Source: a virus. From it: 53,620 nt of DNA. The notes below the pieces were generated by a model that was not told where the DNA came from, did not search any database, and saw only the letters and a program-made list of their open reading frames with translations. Shown here one piece after another: positions 21,289 through 28,966 of this stretch. The position numbers and the translations under genes were made by a program. The first letter of the stretch is position 1, and each line of letters begins with the position of its first letter. Location: the IMG/VR virus record IMGVR_UViG_3300045953_000088, positions 1 to 53,620 of that record; one strand, 5' to 3'.

Positions 21289-21621
21289 TTGCTCCGGCCA
21301 ACCTATCGCCCTCTTTCCTGCTCGAATCAGCATCTTTCCCAACGCCGCTGCGCCCTCTTGCTCCGTCGCGTGAACCACCGTCTTGCACGCCAAGAACCCA
21401 ATGAGTCCGATTGCAAAAGCTGTCGCGTGAATCTCATGCTTGTCCGTCCAGTCCCGCCAGGCACAAACGAACGGCGTGAGCCAGAAGGACGCCATCGAGC
21501 CGATGCTCAACGTTCCGGCGCTGCGCCAGAACGACTTCCGATCCGGGCGGATGAAGGCGAACACGAACGCGCCGGCGGCGCCAGCCAGGAACATTGTTAG
21601 CTCTTGCGGTAATCCGTCCAT
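21202..21621 (-). CDS. Holin-like membrane protein
   Basis: 139 aa, ATG 21621. Three hydrophobic helices (about residues 8-25, 36-54, 66-85) separated by short charged loops, then a charged C-terminal tail rich in Lys/Asp/Glu. Size and topology fit a class I holin. It is located after the tail-fibre genes and ahead of the hydrolase genes. Assignment is by topology and context. Confidence 0.6.
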   Translation of the reverse strand: MDGLPQELTMFLAGAAGAFVFAFIRPDRKSFWRSAGTLSIGSMASFWLTPFVCAWRDWTDKHEIHATAFAIGLIGFLACKTVVHATEQEGAAALGKMLIRAGKRAIGWPEQLVVRDDKGEQKENDDSKDALPGPPSSGD

Positions 21622-21630
21622 GAGGGCTTG

Positions 21631-21738
21631 TTACCGTAGTATGTCGTTGATGAGTGCTGCAAGTGCAGCCGACGCCGTGAGCAACGCGGCGATGCGTTGC
21701 CAGCACCAAAAGCAAACTTCTTCGCGGCCCCTTTCCAT
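21631..21738 (-). CDS. 35-aa membrane-active small protein
   Basis: ATG 21738 with GAGGAG upstream. MERGREEVCFWCWQRIAALL then TASAALAALINDILR: a charged start, Cys/Trp-rich centre and one hydrophobic helix. It lies 10 bp upstream of the holin-like gene in the gap after the tail genes. A holin partner, antiholin or spanin-like role is possible from position only. Just upstream a further 13-codon ATG frame (21813-21772) has a ribosome-binding site too close to its start to rate. Confidence 0.5.
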   Translation of the reverse strand: MERGREEVCFWCWQRIAALLTASAALAALINDILR

Positions 21739-21817
21739 CGTTGGCTTGCTCCTCTTGAGTTTTTCCCCGGTTTAGTAAGTGCCCTCGTCTCTGGTCAACA
21801 GTTCGTAAACCATGTCC

Positions 21818-22186
21818 TCAGTCGCGTAGGATTTCGTTCGTGCTGGCGTCTTCAACATTCTTGACAACTTCAAACTGAACGGGCTCGCCCCAAAGTTTGT
21901 TGCCGCTCAAGTCAGTGCAATAAAACTGGTACATCCAAGTTCCAATAGCCGTGAACGTGTGGGACGACACTTTAACGGTGCCGTCTGCCGCAACAACAAT
22001 CGAACCTGTTAGCACGTCGGCTACGGAGTAAGAAGTGCCGCCGAGTTTTAGTTCACACTTAACCTCGTTGACTGAGAAATCAGTTAGCAAATTGATCGGC
22101 AAATTGGTCACCGCATCGCGAAACGCGTAAGGACCGATCGTCACCGGCATGTTTACGCGAACAGGATAATCAAATTTCACTGTCAT
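21818..22186 (-). CDS. Phage tail/fibre accessory protein, beta-rich
   Basis: 122 aa, ATG 22186 overlapping the fibre gene stop (ATGA). MTVKFDYPVRVNMPVTIGPY opens a beta-sandwich-like sequence with VLTGSIVVAADGTVKVSS and TAIGTWMYQFYCTDLSG, typical of small virion accessory or receptor-binding attachment domains. No enzymatic motif. Probably associates with the fibre encoded just upstream. Confidence 0.55.
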   Translation of the reverse strand: MTVKFDYPVRVNMPVTIGPYAFRDAVTNLPINLLTDFSVNEVKCELKLGGTSYSVADVLTGSIVVAADGTVKVSSHTFTAIGTWMYQFYCTDLSGNKLWGEPVQFEVVKNVEDASTNEILRD

Positions 22187-24114
22187 ACGCCGACCTCGAT
22201 TGAGCGAACTGTGTCGCCCGCCGATATGAGCGATGGGACGGTGTTCCCGTTGGCAGAAATCCCCATGGTAGTAAAGCCGACAGCACTAATAAGGAACCGC
22301 GGCGTGCCAGCGACAGCCAAGATCGGGTCCACGCCGGTCAGTGAGTAGGTCCCAGCTTCTGTAGTCAGAATGTAAATTCGAGAGAAGGTCAAATCGTTTC
22401 CGGTCTGGCTGTAGACGCCAGCGTCGATCGACATCGACTTGCCGCGAGACATCGAAGGATCAATGCCAGTGAGCGCGTACGTCCCAATGTCCGGTGAAAC
22501 TACTTGGCCGCGCAGTAACATCGGATCAACACCTGACAGAGCATAGTTGCCAGCGTCTGTCGCCATTACGGCCGCTCGCTGTAAAGCTGGATCGATCCCG
22601 GACAATGTGTAGGCGCCGACATCCACTGCAAGAACACAACCACGCGACAGCGCTGGATCAACTCCAACCATGGTGTAATTGCCAATGTCGGTAGCTACGG
22701 CTCGGTTGAATTCGAGGGAAGGATTGGCACCGGTGAGCGTGTAACTGCCGACGTTGCAATTCAAGACGAACGCACCAGTTGGCGTGTAAATTAATTCAGG
22801 CTCAACGCCGATGACTGAGTAAGAGCCAACATCCACGGCAACGACATGTGCTTGAAGTAAGGCAGGATCGACGCCAGTGAGTGAATAAGCTCCCACATCT
22901 GGAATGATGGTATGGCCGAACAACAACGATGGATCAATGCCAGTCACCGCATAAGAACCAACGTCTGGTGAAACTACGTGCCCATGCAAGAGTGCGGGAT
23001 CAACTCCCGATAGCGTGTATGAACCAACGTCGGGAGAGACTTTCCTGCCGAACGCAAGCGAAGGCTCAACGCCAGACAGCGCATAAACGCCGGCGTCTAT
23101 GTCCATCGTGATGCCGCCGGTGTCGTGAATGAAATCGCCGTAGATGCGACCTGGCACCGCCATCGGCATCATGTCGGTGATAGGTCCAGGTGCAGGTCGA
23201 GGCGTGCCTCCCTCGCTCATGTCCACGTCGATGCCGGTGAGCGTGTAACTTCCAACGGCGAGGACAATTTGTAGTGCTTTCAAAAACGTAGGTTCGACAC
23301 CAGTTAGAGAGTAACTTCCTACATCTGGATCGGTTTTGTAGCCGTGAACGAAGGTAGGATCGACGCCGATTAACGTGTAGCTCCCAACATCCGAATCAGT
23401 TCTGTGACCAAATTGCAAGGATGGTTGAACGCCACTGACAGCGTAACTTCCGACATCGATGTCGAGACGATAATCCTGGAAAATGTCTGTAGAGAATTCA
23501 ATCCACGGATTATTCGCGGCGGTAACGGTCTCGTTCTCAGCGATGTCCGTACCACTGTTGCTTCCCATCGAAAGCGAACCTGTTACGGACGAGCCGCCCG
23601 CACCGCTGACCTGGCCGCCCAACTCGACTACAAGGTAATCTCCGGCAACCGTGGTGTAAGTTGATCCGTGGCTGGCCATCGTGTCGCCGTCGCCAAAGGT
23701 CTTGCTCGTCAGCGTGCCATTTACCCATTCCGTAGTGTTCGGTCCATAGTGCCCAAGCGACTTGAGCGTTGCTTGAAGCGTGGTGCCGTTGTAAATCTTG
23801 ATCGCAATAGGCTGCCGGTTGAGGTTGTCGTTCGTCGCGCTCTCCATGCAACGTATGTAACACTTGAAAGTCGCCGTGGTCAGGAACTGCGTGCCGACTT
23901 TGATGAAAGGTCCGCTAAACTGCACTGCAAGCGCCGTCGCGTCAGCGGCCGGGTTCGTGTTTCCGAAAATGGTCAGACTCGACATGGCCGTGCCGTCTTT
24001 GGTCGTGCGCATAATGCGACGCACGCCGTCCGAGTTCCGCGTCCAACCACCGTCGAACGACGGCGAGTTGGGCGGAGCGGTTGTGGACGACGTAAAGTAG
24101 TAGCGCGTGACCAT
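22183..24114 (-). CDS. Tail fibre with about 18 GSYTLTG-type repeats
   Basis: 643 aa from ATG 24114 (TGATG overlap with the previous stop; GTG at 24117 is possible). The N-terminal 210 residues form a beta-rich virion domain (TRYYFTSSTTAPPNSPSFDG ... WIEFSTDIF). From about 215 to 600 there is an array of roughly 21-residue repeats, DVGSYTLTGVDPALLHGH being a typical unit, in two blocks split by a Pro/Gly/Met-rich insert (DMSEGGTPRPAPGPITDMMP). Repeats of this kind occur in fibrous phage tail proteins. Likely elongated host-recognition fibre. Confidence 0.75.
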   Translation of the reverse strand: MVTRYYFTSSTTAPPNSPSFDGGWTRNSDGVRRIMRTTKDGTAMSSLTIFGNTNPAADATALAVQFSGPFIKVGTQFLTTATFKCYIRCMESATNDNLNRQPIAIKIYNGTTLQATLKSLGHYGPNTTEWVNGTLTSKTFGDGDTMASHGSTYTTVAGDYLVVELGGQVSGAGGSSVTGSLSMGSNSGTDIAENETVTAANNPWIEFSTDIFQDYRLDIDVGSYAVSGVQPSLQFGHRTDSDVGSYTLIGVDPTFVHGYKTDPDVGSYSLTGVEPTFLKALQIVLAVGSYTLTGIDVDMSEGGTPRPAPGPITDMMPMAVPGRIYGDFIHDTGGITMDIDAGVYALSGVEPSLAFGRKVSPDVGSYTLSGVDPALLHGHVVSPDVGSYAVTGIDPSLLFGHTIIPDVGAYSLTGVDPALLQAHVVAVDVGSYSVIGVEPELIYTPTGAFVLNCNVGSYTLTGANPSLEFNRAVATDIGNYTMVGVDPALSRGCVLAVDVGAYTLSGIDPALQRAAVMATDAGNYALSGVDPMLLRGQVVSPDIGTYALTGIDPSMSRGKSMSIDAGVYSQTGNDLTFSRIYILTTEAGTYSLTGVDPILAVAGTPRFLISAVGFTTMGISANGNTVPSLISAGDTVRSIEVGV

Positions 24115-24413
24115 CACTCTTTCTTGCCGCCGACGGTTAAATTCTGACCGAGGACTCCAAGTCGACCAGGCTCGCAGGCCATGACAAAGTGCCGCTTGCC
24201 TTCGCTGTCCACTTCATACGGCGGCGCCGTTTCAAACTTGCCGCTCGCGATGATTTGAGACACAAACGAACGCCCTTCGCGCGGCTTCCCCGTTTCTGTC
24301 CAGATCACTACGCCCGTATCAACGTCGATCCATTCAACCTTGACGCGACCAGGCTCCGGGATCGATATGCGAGGGCGCAGCGTTCCTTGATACTGCTTGG
24401 CGATGTCAGCCAT
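24114..24413 (-). CDS. Hypothetical virion-region protein
   Basis: 99 aa, ATG 24413. MADIAKQYQGTLRPRISIPE then VEWIDVDTGVVIWTETGKPR; short strands throughout and a Lys-rich end (GGKKE). No known family or membrane segment. The stop overlaps the fibre start, so it is translated with it. Confidence 0.5.
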   Translation of the reverse strand: MADIAKQYQGTLRPRISIPEPGRVKVEWIDVDTGVVIWTETGKPREGRSFVSQIIASGKFETAPPYEVDSEGKRHFVMACEPGRLGVLGQNLTVGGKKE

Positions 24414-24429
24414 GCTTCACGCAGTCCTT

Positions 24430-24729
24430 TCATTTGGGAGCGATCTTGGCAATCTGCCGGTTGATTTCTGTTAGGCGCGGCCGCTCGATGGCGGTAATTT
24501 CCGTGTCGAGTGCGCGCATCTTGTCGAGGTCGGGTGCGATCTTCTCGGCCAACTTCTTGCGCTCCTCGCGAAGCGGCGCCGCCTTCGATTCGATCTCGAC
24601 TTTCTCGGCTAGAAGGTTCGCGAGGAGTTTGTCGAGCTCCGGCGTCTTGGATGCCTTAGGTTTCGAATGCAATTTGCTGGCGTCCAGCGTGCCAACATCG
24701 TCGGCGGTGATGGTCTGTTTTTCGGACAT
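24430..24729 (-). CDS. Coiled-coil small protein
   Basis: 99 aa from ATG 24729 with GAGG upstream. Polar N-terminus (MSEKQTITADDVGTLDASKL), then a long Lys/Glu/Leu heptad-like helix (LDKLLANLLAEKVEIESKAA ... RPRLTEINRQIAKI). Likely a trimeric or dimeric coiled coil in the fibre/baseplate group. Confidence 0.55.
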   Translation of the reverse strand: MSEKQTITADDVGTLDASKLHSKPKASKTPELDKLLANLLAEKVEIESKAAPLREERKKLAEKIAPDLDKMRALDTEITAIERPRLTEINRQIAKIAPK

Positions 24730-24779
24730 AGCCGTAATCCTCGGTGATGTTTGGGTGCCATCCAACACGCTCGCGTTGT

Positions 24780-25253
24780 TTACGCCAGCGTGAACAAATC
24801 AGTTGCGAAATTCAAAGTGAACGTCTCACCGTTGGCGAGCGTTACGTCCGAACCATAATCGAAATAACAAATGAGCGGATCGGCCGGCGAGGTTGGATCA
24901 TCGTTGTAAATCGCGACGTGCCGAAACGTCGCAACGGCACCCGAAGCGGTCAATATGAGGTCATCCACGGTGAGATGCACCGTTCCTGTCGTGTGCTCAG
25001 CCGTTACGCCGGTGATGACACGAGAAGAGAGGTTCGTGTAGCTGATCTGCGTCAAGTTGCCGAGGATCGAGTTCGTAGCCACCGGCGCGTTGGCATTCGT
25101 CGTGAGCGCCACCGTGAGCGTACACGTCGAGTCCGAGGTAAAATTGTGGACGCCCTTGCACAGGTCCTCAACGAACTGTTGGAATTTCGAATAAGTAACT
25201 CCAAGAATCAGCAAGGGGATAACAAATCCTAGCAACGAAAAAAACTCAAACAT
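24780..25253 (-). CDS. Virion protein with an unusual hydrophobic N-terminal extension
   Basis: 157 aa from ATG 25253 with AAGGAG upstream. Residues 1-18 (MFEFFSLLGFVIPLLILG) are a hydrophobic helix. From YSKFQQFVEDLCKGVHNF onward it follows a common phage virion domain (beta-rich, LTVALTTNANAPVATNSILG ... FTLNFATDLF) that usually starts near the KF/NQFVEDL segment. The added hydrophobic lead lies directly after an inserted homing endonuclease gene, whose end it overlaps by 8 bp. Confidence 0.6.
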   Translation of the reverse strand: MFEFFSLLGFVIPLLILGVTYSKFQQFVEDLCKGVHNFTSDSTCTLTVALTTNANAPVATNSILGNLTQISYTNLSSRVITGVTAEHTTGTVHLTVDDLILTASGAVATFRHVAIYNDDPTSPADPLICYFDYGSDVTLANGETFTLNFATDLFTLA

Positions 25254-25833
25254 GGTTCGCTCCTTGAATAAGACTCTGCTCGCGCTTTCGCTTAAGTGCG
25301 GCTTTAATGGACTCGGAAAGTCGTTGTCTATGCAAAAGAGAATGTGGGCCCCGTTTTTTACCTTGCTTTGCGAGAGACAAAGCACGTCGGTGAGCATCAG
25401 ATTTTGGGATTCCCTTTAGTGGACTTGATTTCCCAGATTTCTTGTATTTCATCCCAACGCGCAACTTGTTGCTTTCTGATACCCTCATTTTGCCGTGCGC
25501 GGAGAGTGGTTTTCCGGTCATTCTCTTTGAAACGCTTTCGGCGAATTTTCGTCGTTGCCATCCATAAATTTTGTTGTTGTGTCTTTCCCCTTGATTCTTG
25601 TTTCCTCCAGTCATCATGAATGACGCCCAGAGCAAGCCTTCGCTGTGCGGATAAATCTTAACCAACAGCAAATGAGCCACGTAATGCTCCTCTGCTGTCA
25701 ATCGAACGATATTGGAATCGTCATCAGATCCACCGAGACATTTTGGCTGTACGTGATGTCGCTCAGAATATCCATGAAGGATTCTTGACTTTGCTCTCGC
25801 CATCAAACGGTCATAATGCGATTGATAGTTCAT
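25246..25833 (-). CDS. HNH homing endonuclease with NUMOD3 motifs
   Basis: 195 aa, ATG 25833. HNH core: SERHHVQPKCLGGSDDDSNI then VRLTAEEHYVAHLLLVKIYP. The C-terminal half is basic, with SPLKGIPKSDAHRRALSLAK and RLSESIKAALKRKREQ, matching NUMOD3-type DNA-binding repeats of free-standing homing endonucleases. The region is visibly more A+T-rich than the flanking genes, indicating separate origin. Sits between two virion genes and is presumably mobile. Confidence 0.88.
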   Translation of the reverse strand: MNYQSHYDRLMARAKSRILHGYSERHHVQPKCLGGSDDDSNIVRLTAEEHYVAHLLLVKIYPHSEGLLWASFMMTGGNKNQGERHNNKIYGWQRRKFAESVSKRMTGKPLSAHGKMRVSESNKLRVGMKYKKSGKSSPLKGIPKSDAHRRALSLAKQGKKRGPHSLLHRQRLSESIKAALKRKREQSLIQGANHV

Positions 25834-25844
25834 GTAATTTTGTG

Positions 25845-26510
25845 TTAAACAATGACTGCCACATCTCCGCTTGCCGGAGCCTGACTTAATGCATCGGTTA
25901 ATGTTAATTCCCCGCTCCCATCGGTGCTCTCGATTCTAGCGCCCTGACCACGAAGTTCCGCTGAGGTTGTATCGCTCAAGAACAGGAGCACACGCCCGGC
26001 GAACTGGTTAACGTCAGCTTCCGACGGGTCAATTGAACTAGTGTTGATGACCGTCGTTGTGCTGCCGCTCGTTACGGTCACAAGACATATCGTCTTGCCG
26101 GAAGCGTTCAACCTCTGCGCCGCCGAACTGTACATGTCCAGGTTGACCAGCTTGAACTTCTTCGGGGTCGCTGCCGCCAGACCGGACGTGATACAGACGT
26201 AGACAACGACTTCCCACGCACCCGTCGCGAAGCAAGCGTCCGCGATGTCCAGACGGTATAGTCCAGGCGCTAAGGTACTGCTGACCTCCTTCAAACCCCA
26301 CGCATTGAAGCTCGATGTCAGCGCCGCCAGATCGTTGAGGCTGCTCGTTACGTCCGTCACAACAGCATCGTTGTCCGTCTCCATCCGGGTGTACGATGCT
26401 GTAAGATTTGCCGCCACCAGGCCCGTTTTACCGGCACCGACCGTAGAGGCCGGATCGGGGATGAAGATGAGGACGGATTTACTGGTGAAGCCGATCAGGA
26501 TTTCCTCCAC
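25845..26510 (-). CDS. Tail/fibre-region structural protein
   Basis: 221 aa from GTG 26510, which overlaps the stop of the upstream nuclease. MEEILIGFTSKSVLIFIPDP, YTRMETDNDAVVTDV, LAPGLYRLDIADACF and a C-terminal beta part. This pattern is shared by phage virion proteins downstream of fibres. The N-terminus matches the first five residues of the upstream nuclease product (MEEIL); see the findings. Confidence 0.6.
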   Translation of the reverse strand: MEEILIGFTSKSVLIFIPDPASTVGAGKTGLVAANLTASYTRMETDNDAVVTDVTSSLNDLAALTSSFNAWGLKEVSSTLAPGLYRLDIADACFATGAWEVVVYVCITSGLAAATPKKFKLVNLDMYSSAAQRLNASGKTICLVTVTSGSTTTVINTSSIDPSEADVNQFAGRVLLFLSDTTSAELRGQGARIESTDGSGELTLTDALSQAPASGDVAVIV

Positions 26511-26989
26511 TATTCGGCCCCCCCTTCGCGTTCCTTGCCAAGATATCCAATCGCCTTTGAGATTAACGCTGGATCATCGTTAAGAAAGCCGATAGCACTG
26601 TTGCACTTGTAGCACAAAAGACCTCTTACAGTTCCTGTGCAATGATCGTGGTCCACAACGAGAGAATTTCTGTAACGACCGCTGCTCACGCCATTACAAA
26701 TCGCGCATACGCCGCCTTGAGACTGCAAAATCGCCTGATACTGTTCTTCCGTTAGTCCATAAAGGTACTTGCGTTTTTTTGCCTTTTCCTTCTCCAAATC
26801 CAGCTTGCGATATTCCCTCCCTTGCTCACGACATCTTGCGCGTTGGTTTTCTATGTTGGCTGCGTACCATTCGCGTTGCCTTCGCCGTCGTTTCTCCAAG
26901 TAAATCTTCCGATCCGCCTCAGTCAACGACGCCACCCTGTCACGTTCCCTTGCGTTTTTTCGCTGGCTTTTTGTTAGGATTTCTTCCAT
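26510..26989 (-). CDS. Recombination endonuclease VII-type homing nuclease
   Basis: 159 aa, ATG 26989, overlapping the beta-helix gene stop. Basic N-terminal helices (KNARERDRVASLTEADRKIY ...) precede YGLTEEQYQAILQSQGGVCA and LVVDHDHCTGTVRGLLCYKC, then NSAIGFLNDDP. This is the Endonuclease_7 fold: zinc cysteines CAIC/CYKC and the catalytic DHDHCTG. In phages this family acts as a free-standing homing or junction nuclease; the position between fibre genes suggests homing. Confidence 0.88.
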   Translation of the reverse strand: MEEILTKSQRKNARERDRVASLTEADRKIYLEKRRRRQREWYAANIENQRARCREQGREYRKLDLEKEKAKKRKYLYGLTEEQYQAILQSQGGVCAICNGVSSGRYRNSLVVDHDHCTGTVRGLLCYKCNSAIGFLNDDPALISKAIGYLGKEREGGAE

Positions 26990-28422
26990 CAGACCAGCCC
27001 CCCGTTTAGGTTGACGGGGCGCAGTAGAGCGCCGCCTGAGTCTTCGTGTTGCACAGCGCCAATGTCGGGGTAGCCGACCGTGCCACCGTCGTAGGTTGCA
27101 TCGGTCAACGTGAATGCACCTCGCCCCGCGTTCTTAGCCGCTGCGAGCGTAATTCGGAAATCGCCCTCGTCTGGATTTGCCCACGGCGTCACGTCGGAAG
27201 CGTAGGTGACAGTTGCAATCTCTTCAACGACAGAAGTTACTGGAATATTTGTTGTTCCAGATGTGTTTGCTTGTGTCCCAGAACCGAATCCACAATTGCT
27301 CAGAAAAACAATGGCGTTGGCACTGTTAACTTGTAACCCATATCCACCATTCTTTACAAAGTTGCAGTTTTCTAGCAGCACGAAATTTTGAACTGAACCA
27401 TCCACACCGTGAGAAACGTTGTCGTAAAAATCGCATGCTCGCAAAGAAAACAAACCGCTATTATCGCTATAGCCAATACCACTACCGCCATTTTTGAACG
27501 AAGCGCAACTTTCTAAGACTGCCTTGGTTGCGAAGCCCGCCGAAGAAAAACCATGACTCCCGTTATCGTGCGATATGCACCTTCGACAGTAAACGGCACT
27601 TCGTAATTCAAAACCGATGCCAACGTTGTCGTATGCTTCACACTCTATAAAGTTTCCCCCTGCATGAGCAAAAACACCGCTCCCCTTCATTCCTTTGAAC
27701 ACGCACCTTGTAAATGTGGTAATGCTAGAATTTCCTCCATCCCCATTTCGCACTCCTGACTCTGTTCCAGTCGCCCCATTATTCTGAAAAACCAAGTCAA
27801 GGAAACTGATACTAAGGCAGTTAACAATTTGCAAAAGGATATAGCTACTTCCAGAAGTGCCACCGTCTATAGTGGCTTTCCCTAAGTCTCCATAGCTCGA
27901 TGAAAAACCTTGGAAGACAGTAACGCCATTGTAATCGTTTGGAATTTGCATCGCCGCTGTCACATCGTAATTAGCATCGTTCCTAAAATTAACTCGCGTT
28001 CGATGGTCGCTTGAATTACGGAGCGTGCTTTGCACGAAATCGAACGGAAAGTCTTCACTACCATTCGGTCCCTTCCAAGCTCCGCCTATCTTGAGCGTCC
28101 GATTTCCAGTCCCGTCCGTTGGTGCAGATCCAGCCTTAGCAGACAGGCTGACAGTGATCGTTGTCGCATCGCGTGCCGTCACACGACCAACAAACCCAGT
28201 GACCGTCGAGCCGTCCGCGTACACGCTTGCGAAGTCGCCTACCGCAACGCCATCGCTAGAAGGGTTGCCTGATGCGACCGTGAACACGCCGGTCGATTGC
28301 ACCCAATTGCCGCTGGCATACGTGAAATCCGCCGACGTGCCAGGAACGGTGGAATTGCCCGTCCGCGTTCCCGCGTTCAGGTTGCTTCCTCCGGATCGGC
28401 AGCAGAATTCCGTGAATGCCAC
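26989..28422 (-). CDS. Right-handed beta-helix tailspike-like protein
   Basis: 477 aa, ATG 28422. N-terminal virion-attachment part (AFTEFCCRSGGSNLNAGTRT ... GGAWKGPNG), then from about residue 190 a series of parallel beta-helix rungs with short N/G/F/C-rich turns (FTRCVFKGMKGSGVFAHAGG, LESCASFKNGGSGIGYSDNS, LENCNFVKNGGYGLQVNSAN). Typical of pectate-lyase-fold tailspikes that bind or cleave surface glycans. The middle of the gene is A+T-richer than the ends, a mosaic sign. Probable receptor-binding protein; enzymatic residues not identified. Confidence 0.75.
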   Translation of the reverse strand: MAFTEFCCRSGGSNLNAGTRTGNSTVPGTSADFTYASGNWVQSTGVFTVASGNPSSDGVAVGDFASVYADGSTVTGFVGRVTARDATTITVSLSAKAGSAPTDGTGNRTLKIGGAWKGPNGSEDFPFDFVQSTLRNSSDHRTRVNFRNDANYDVTAAMQIPNDYNGVTVFQGFSSSYGDLGKATIDGGTSGSSYILLQIVNCLSISFLDLVFQNNGATGTESGVRNGDGGNSSITTFTRCVFKGMKGSGVFAHAGGNFIECEAYDNVGIGFELRSAVYCRRCISHDNGSHGFSSAGFATKAVLESCASFKNGGSGIGYSDNSGLFSLRACDFYDNVSHGVDGSVQNFVLLENCNFVKNGGYGLQVNSANAIVFLSNCGFGSGTQANTSGTTNIPVTSVVEEIATVTYASDVTPWANPDEGDFRITLAAAKNAGRGAFTLTDATYDGGTVGYPDIGAVQHEDSGGALLRPVNLNGGLV

Positions 28423-28425
28423 GTT

Positions 28426-28782
28426 TTAGACTCCAGGTGCCCGAACGCAGGCGTCCATCAGCGAAGGCCATTGTGTCGCCAGATCGTTCACTGCCGCGAT
28501 GCGTTCGGCGTCGTTGGCGAAGTCATTCTCCACGACCTTGATGAACTGCGAAATCCAGGTGTTGAAAGCGAGAACGTGGTCCGGTGTCAAAAGCGTCGGC
28601 GGCCCGTCCGTCCGGTTATCTGTCCACGTCGCATTTTCCGGAGGATCACAGGCATCGTAAACATCATCAATGGCCTGCTTGTTGTCCAAGGACAGAAGGT
28701 ACAACGCCCTCGCTTTCTCCGCAAAGGGACGGACGCGGTCGTTGACGTAGACCTGAACTTGTTGATCGGTTGCTTGTGGCAT
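28426..28782 (-). CDS. Hypothetical phage protein, fibre region
   Basis: 118 aa, ATG 28782 with GGAGG upstream. MPQATDQQVQVYVNDRVRPF then a helical sequence (KARALYLLSLDNKQAIDDVY ... VLAFNTWISQFIKVVENDF). It resembles small helical proteins found near tail fibres in other phages. It starts just after a strong terminator, so it may have separate transcription. Confidence 0.55.
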   Translation of the reverse strand: MPQATDQQVQVYVNDRVRPFAEKARALYLLSLDNKQAIDDVYDACDPPENATWTDNRTDGPPTLLTPDHVLAFNTWISQFIKVVENDFANDAERIAAVNDLATQWPSLMDACVRAPGV

Positions 28783-28799
28783 ATCGCCTCCAGTGAAAC

Positions 28800-28827
28800 A
28801 AAAAAGGCGGCGCGTTTCCGCGTCGCC
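28800..28827 (-). terminator. Rho-independent terminator after the tail-tip genes
   Basis: On the - strand GGCGACGCG-GAAA-CGCGCCGCC (one mismatch) is followed by TTTTTT. The GAAA tetraloop and T tract make this a strong candidate. It separates the tape-measure/tail-tip operon from the fibre genes. Confidence 0.8.
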
Positions 28828-28925
28828 TCACTGAAGGCCACGAAGGTCAGTGCCTCCCCCAACAATCCATGTTGAGTTTGGCCCTCCCCGAAACGGCGCG
28901 AAATTTCGCACCGCCTTTTCGATTT

Positions 28926-28951
28926 ATCGCAGGTATTTTACCGCCTGCGAT
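28926..28951. repeat. Inverted repeat after the tail-tip gene
   Basis: Perfect 8-bp arms ATCGCAGG/CCTGCGAT with a 10-bp loop, 16 bp past the stop of the 30580-28967 gene. T-rich sequence follows only on the + side. It is part of a 184-bp gap with two hairpins and no gene. Confidence 0.5.
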
Positions 28952-28966
28952 TTGTTTAGTCAAACA

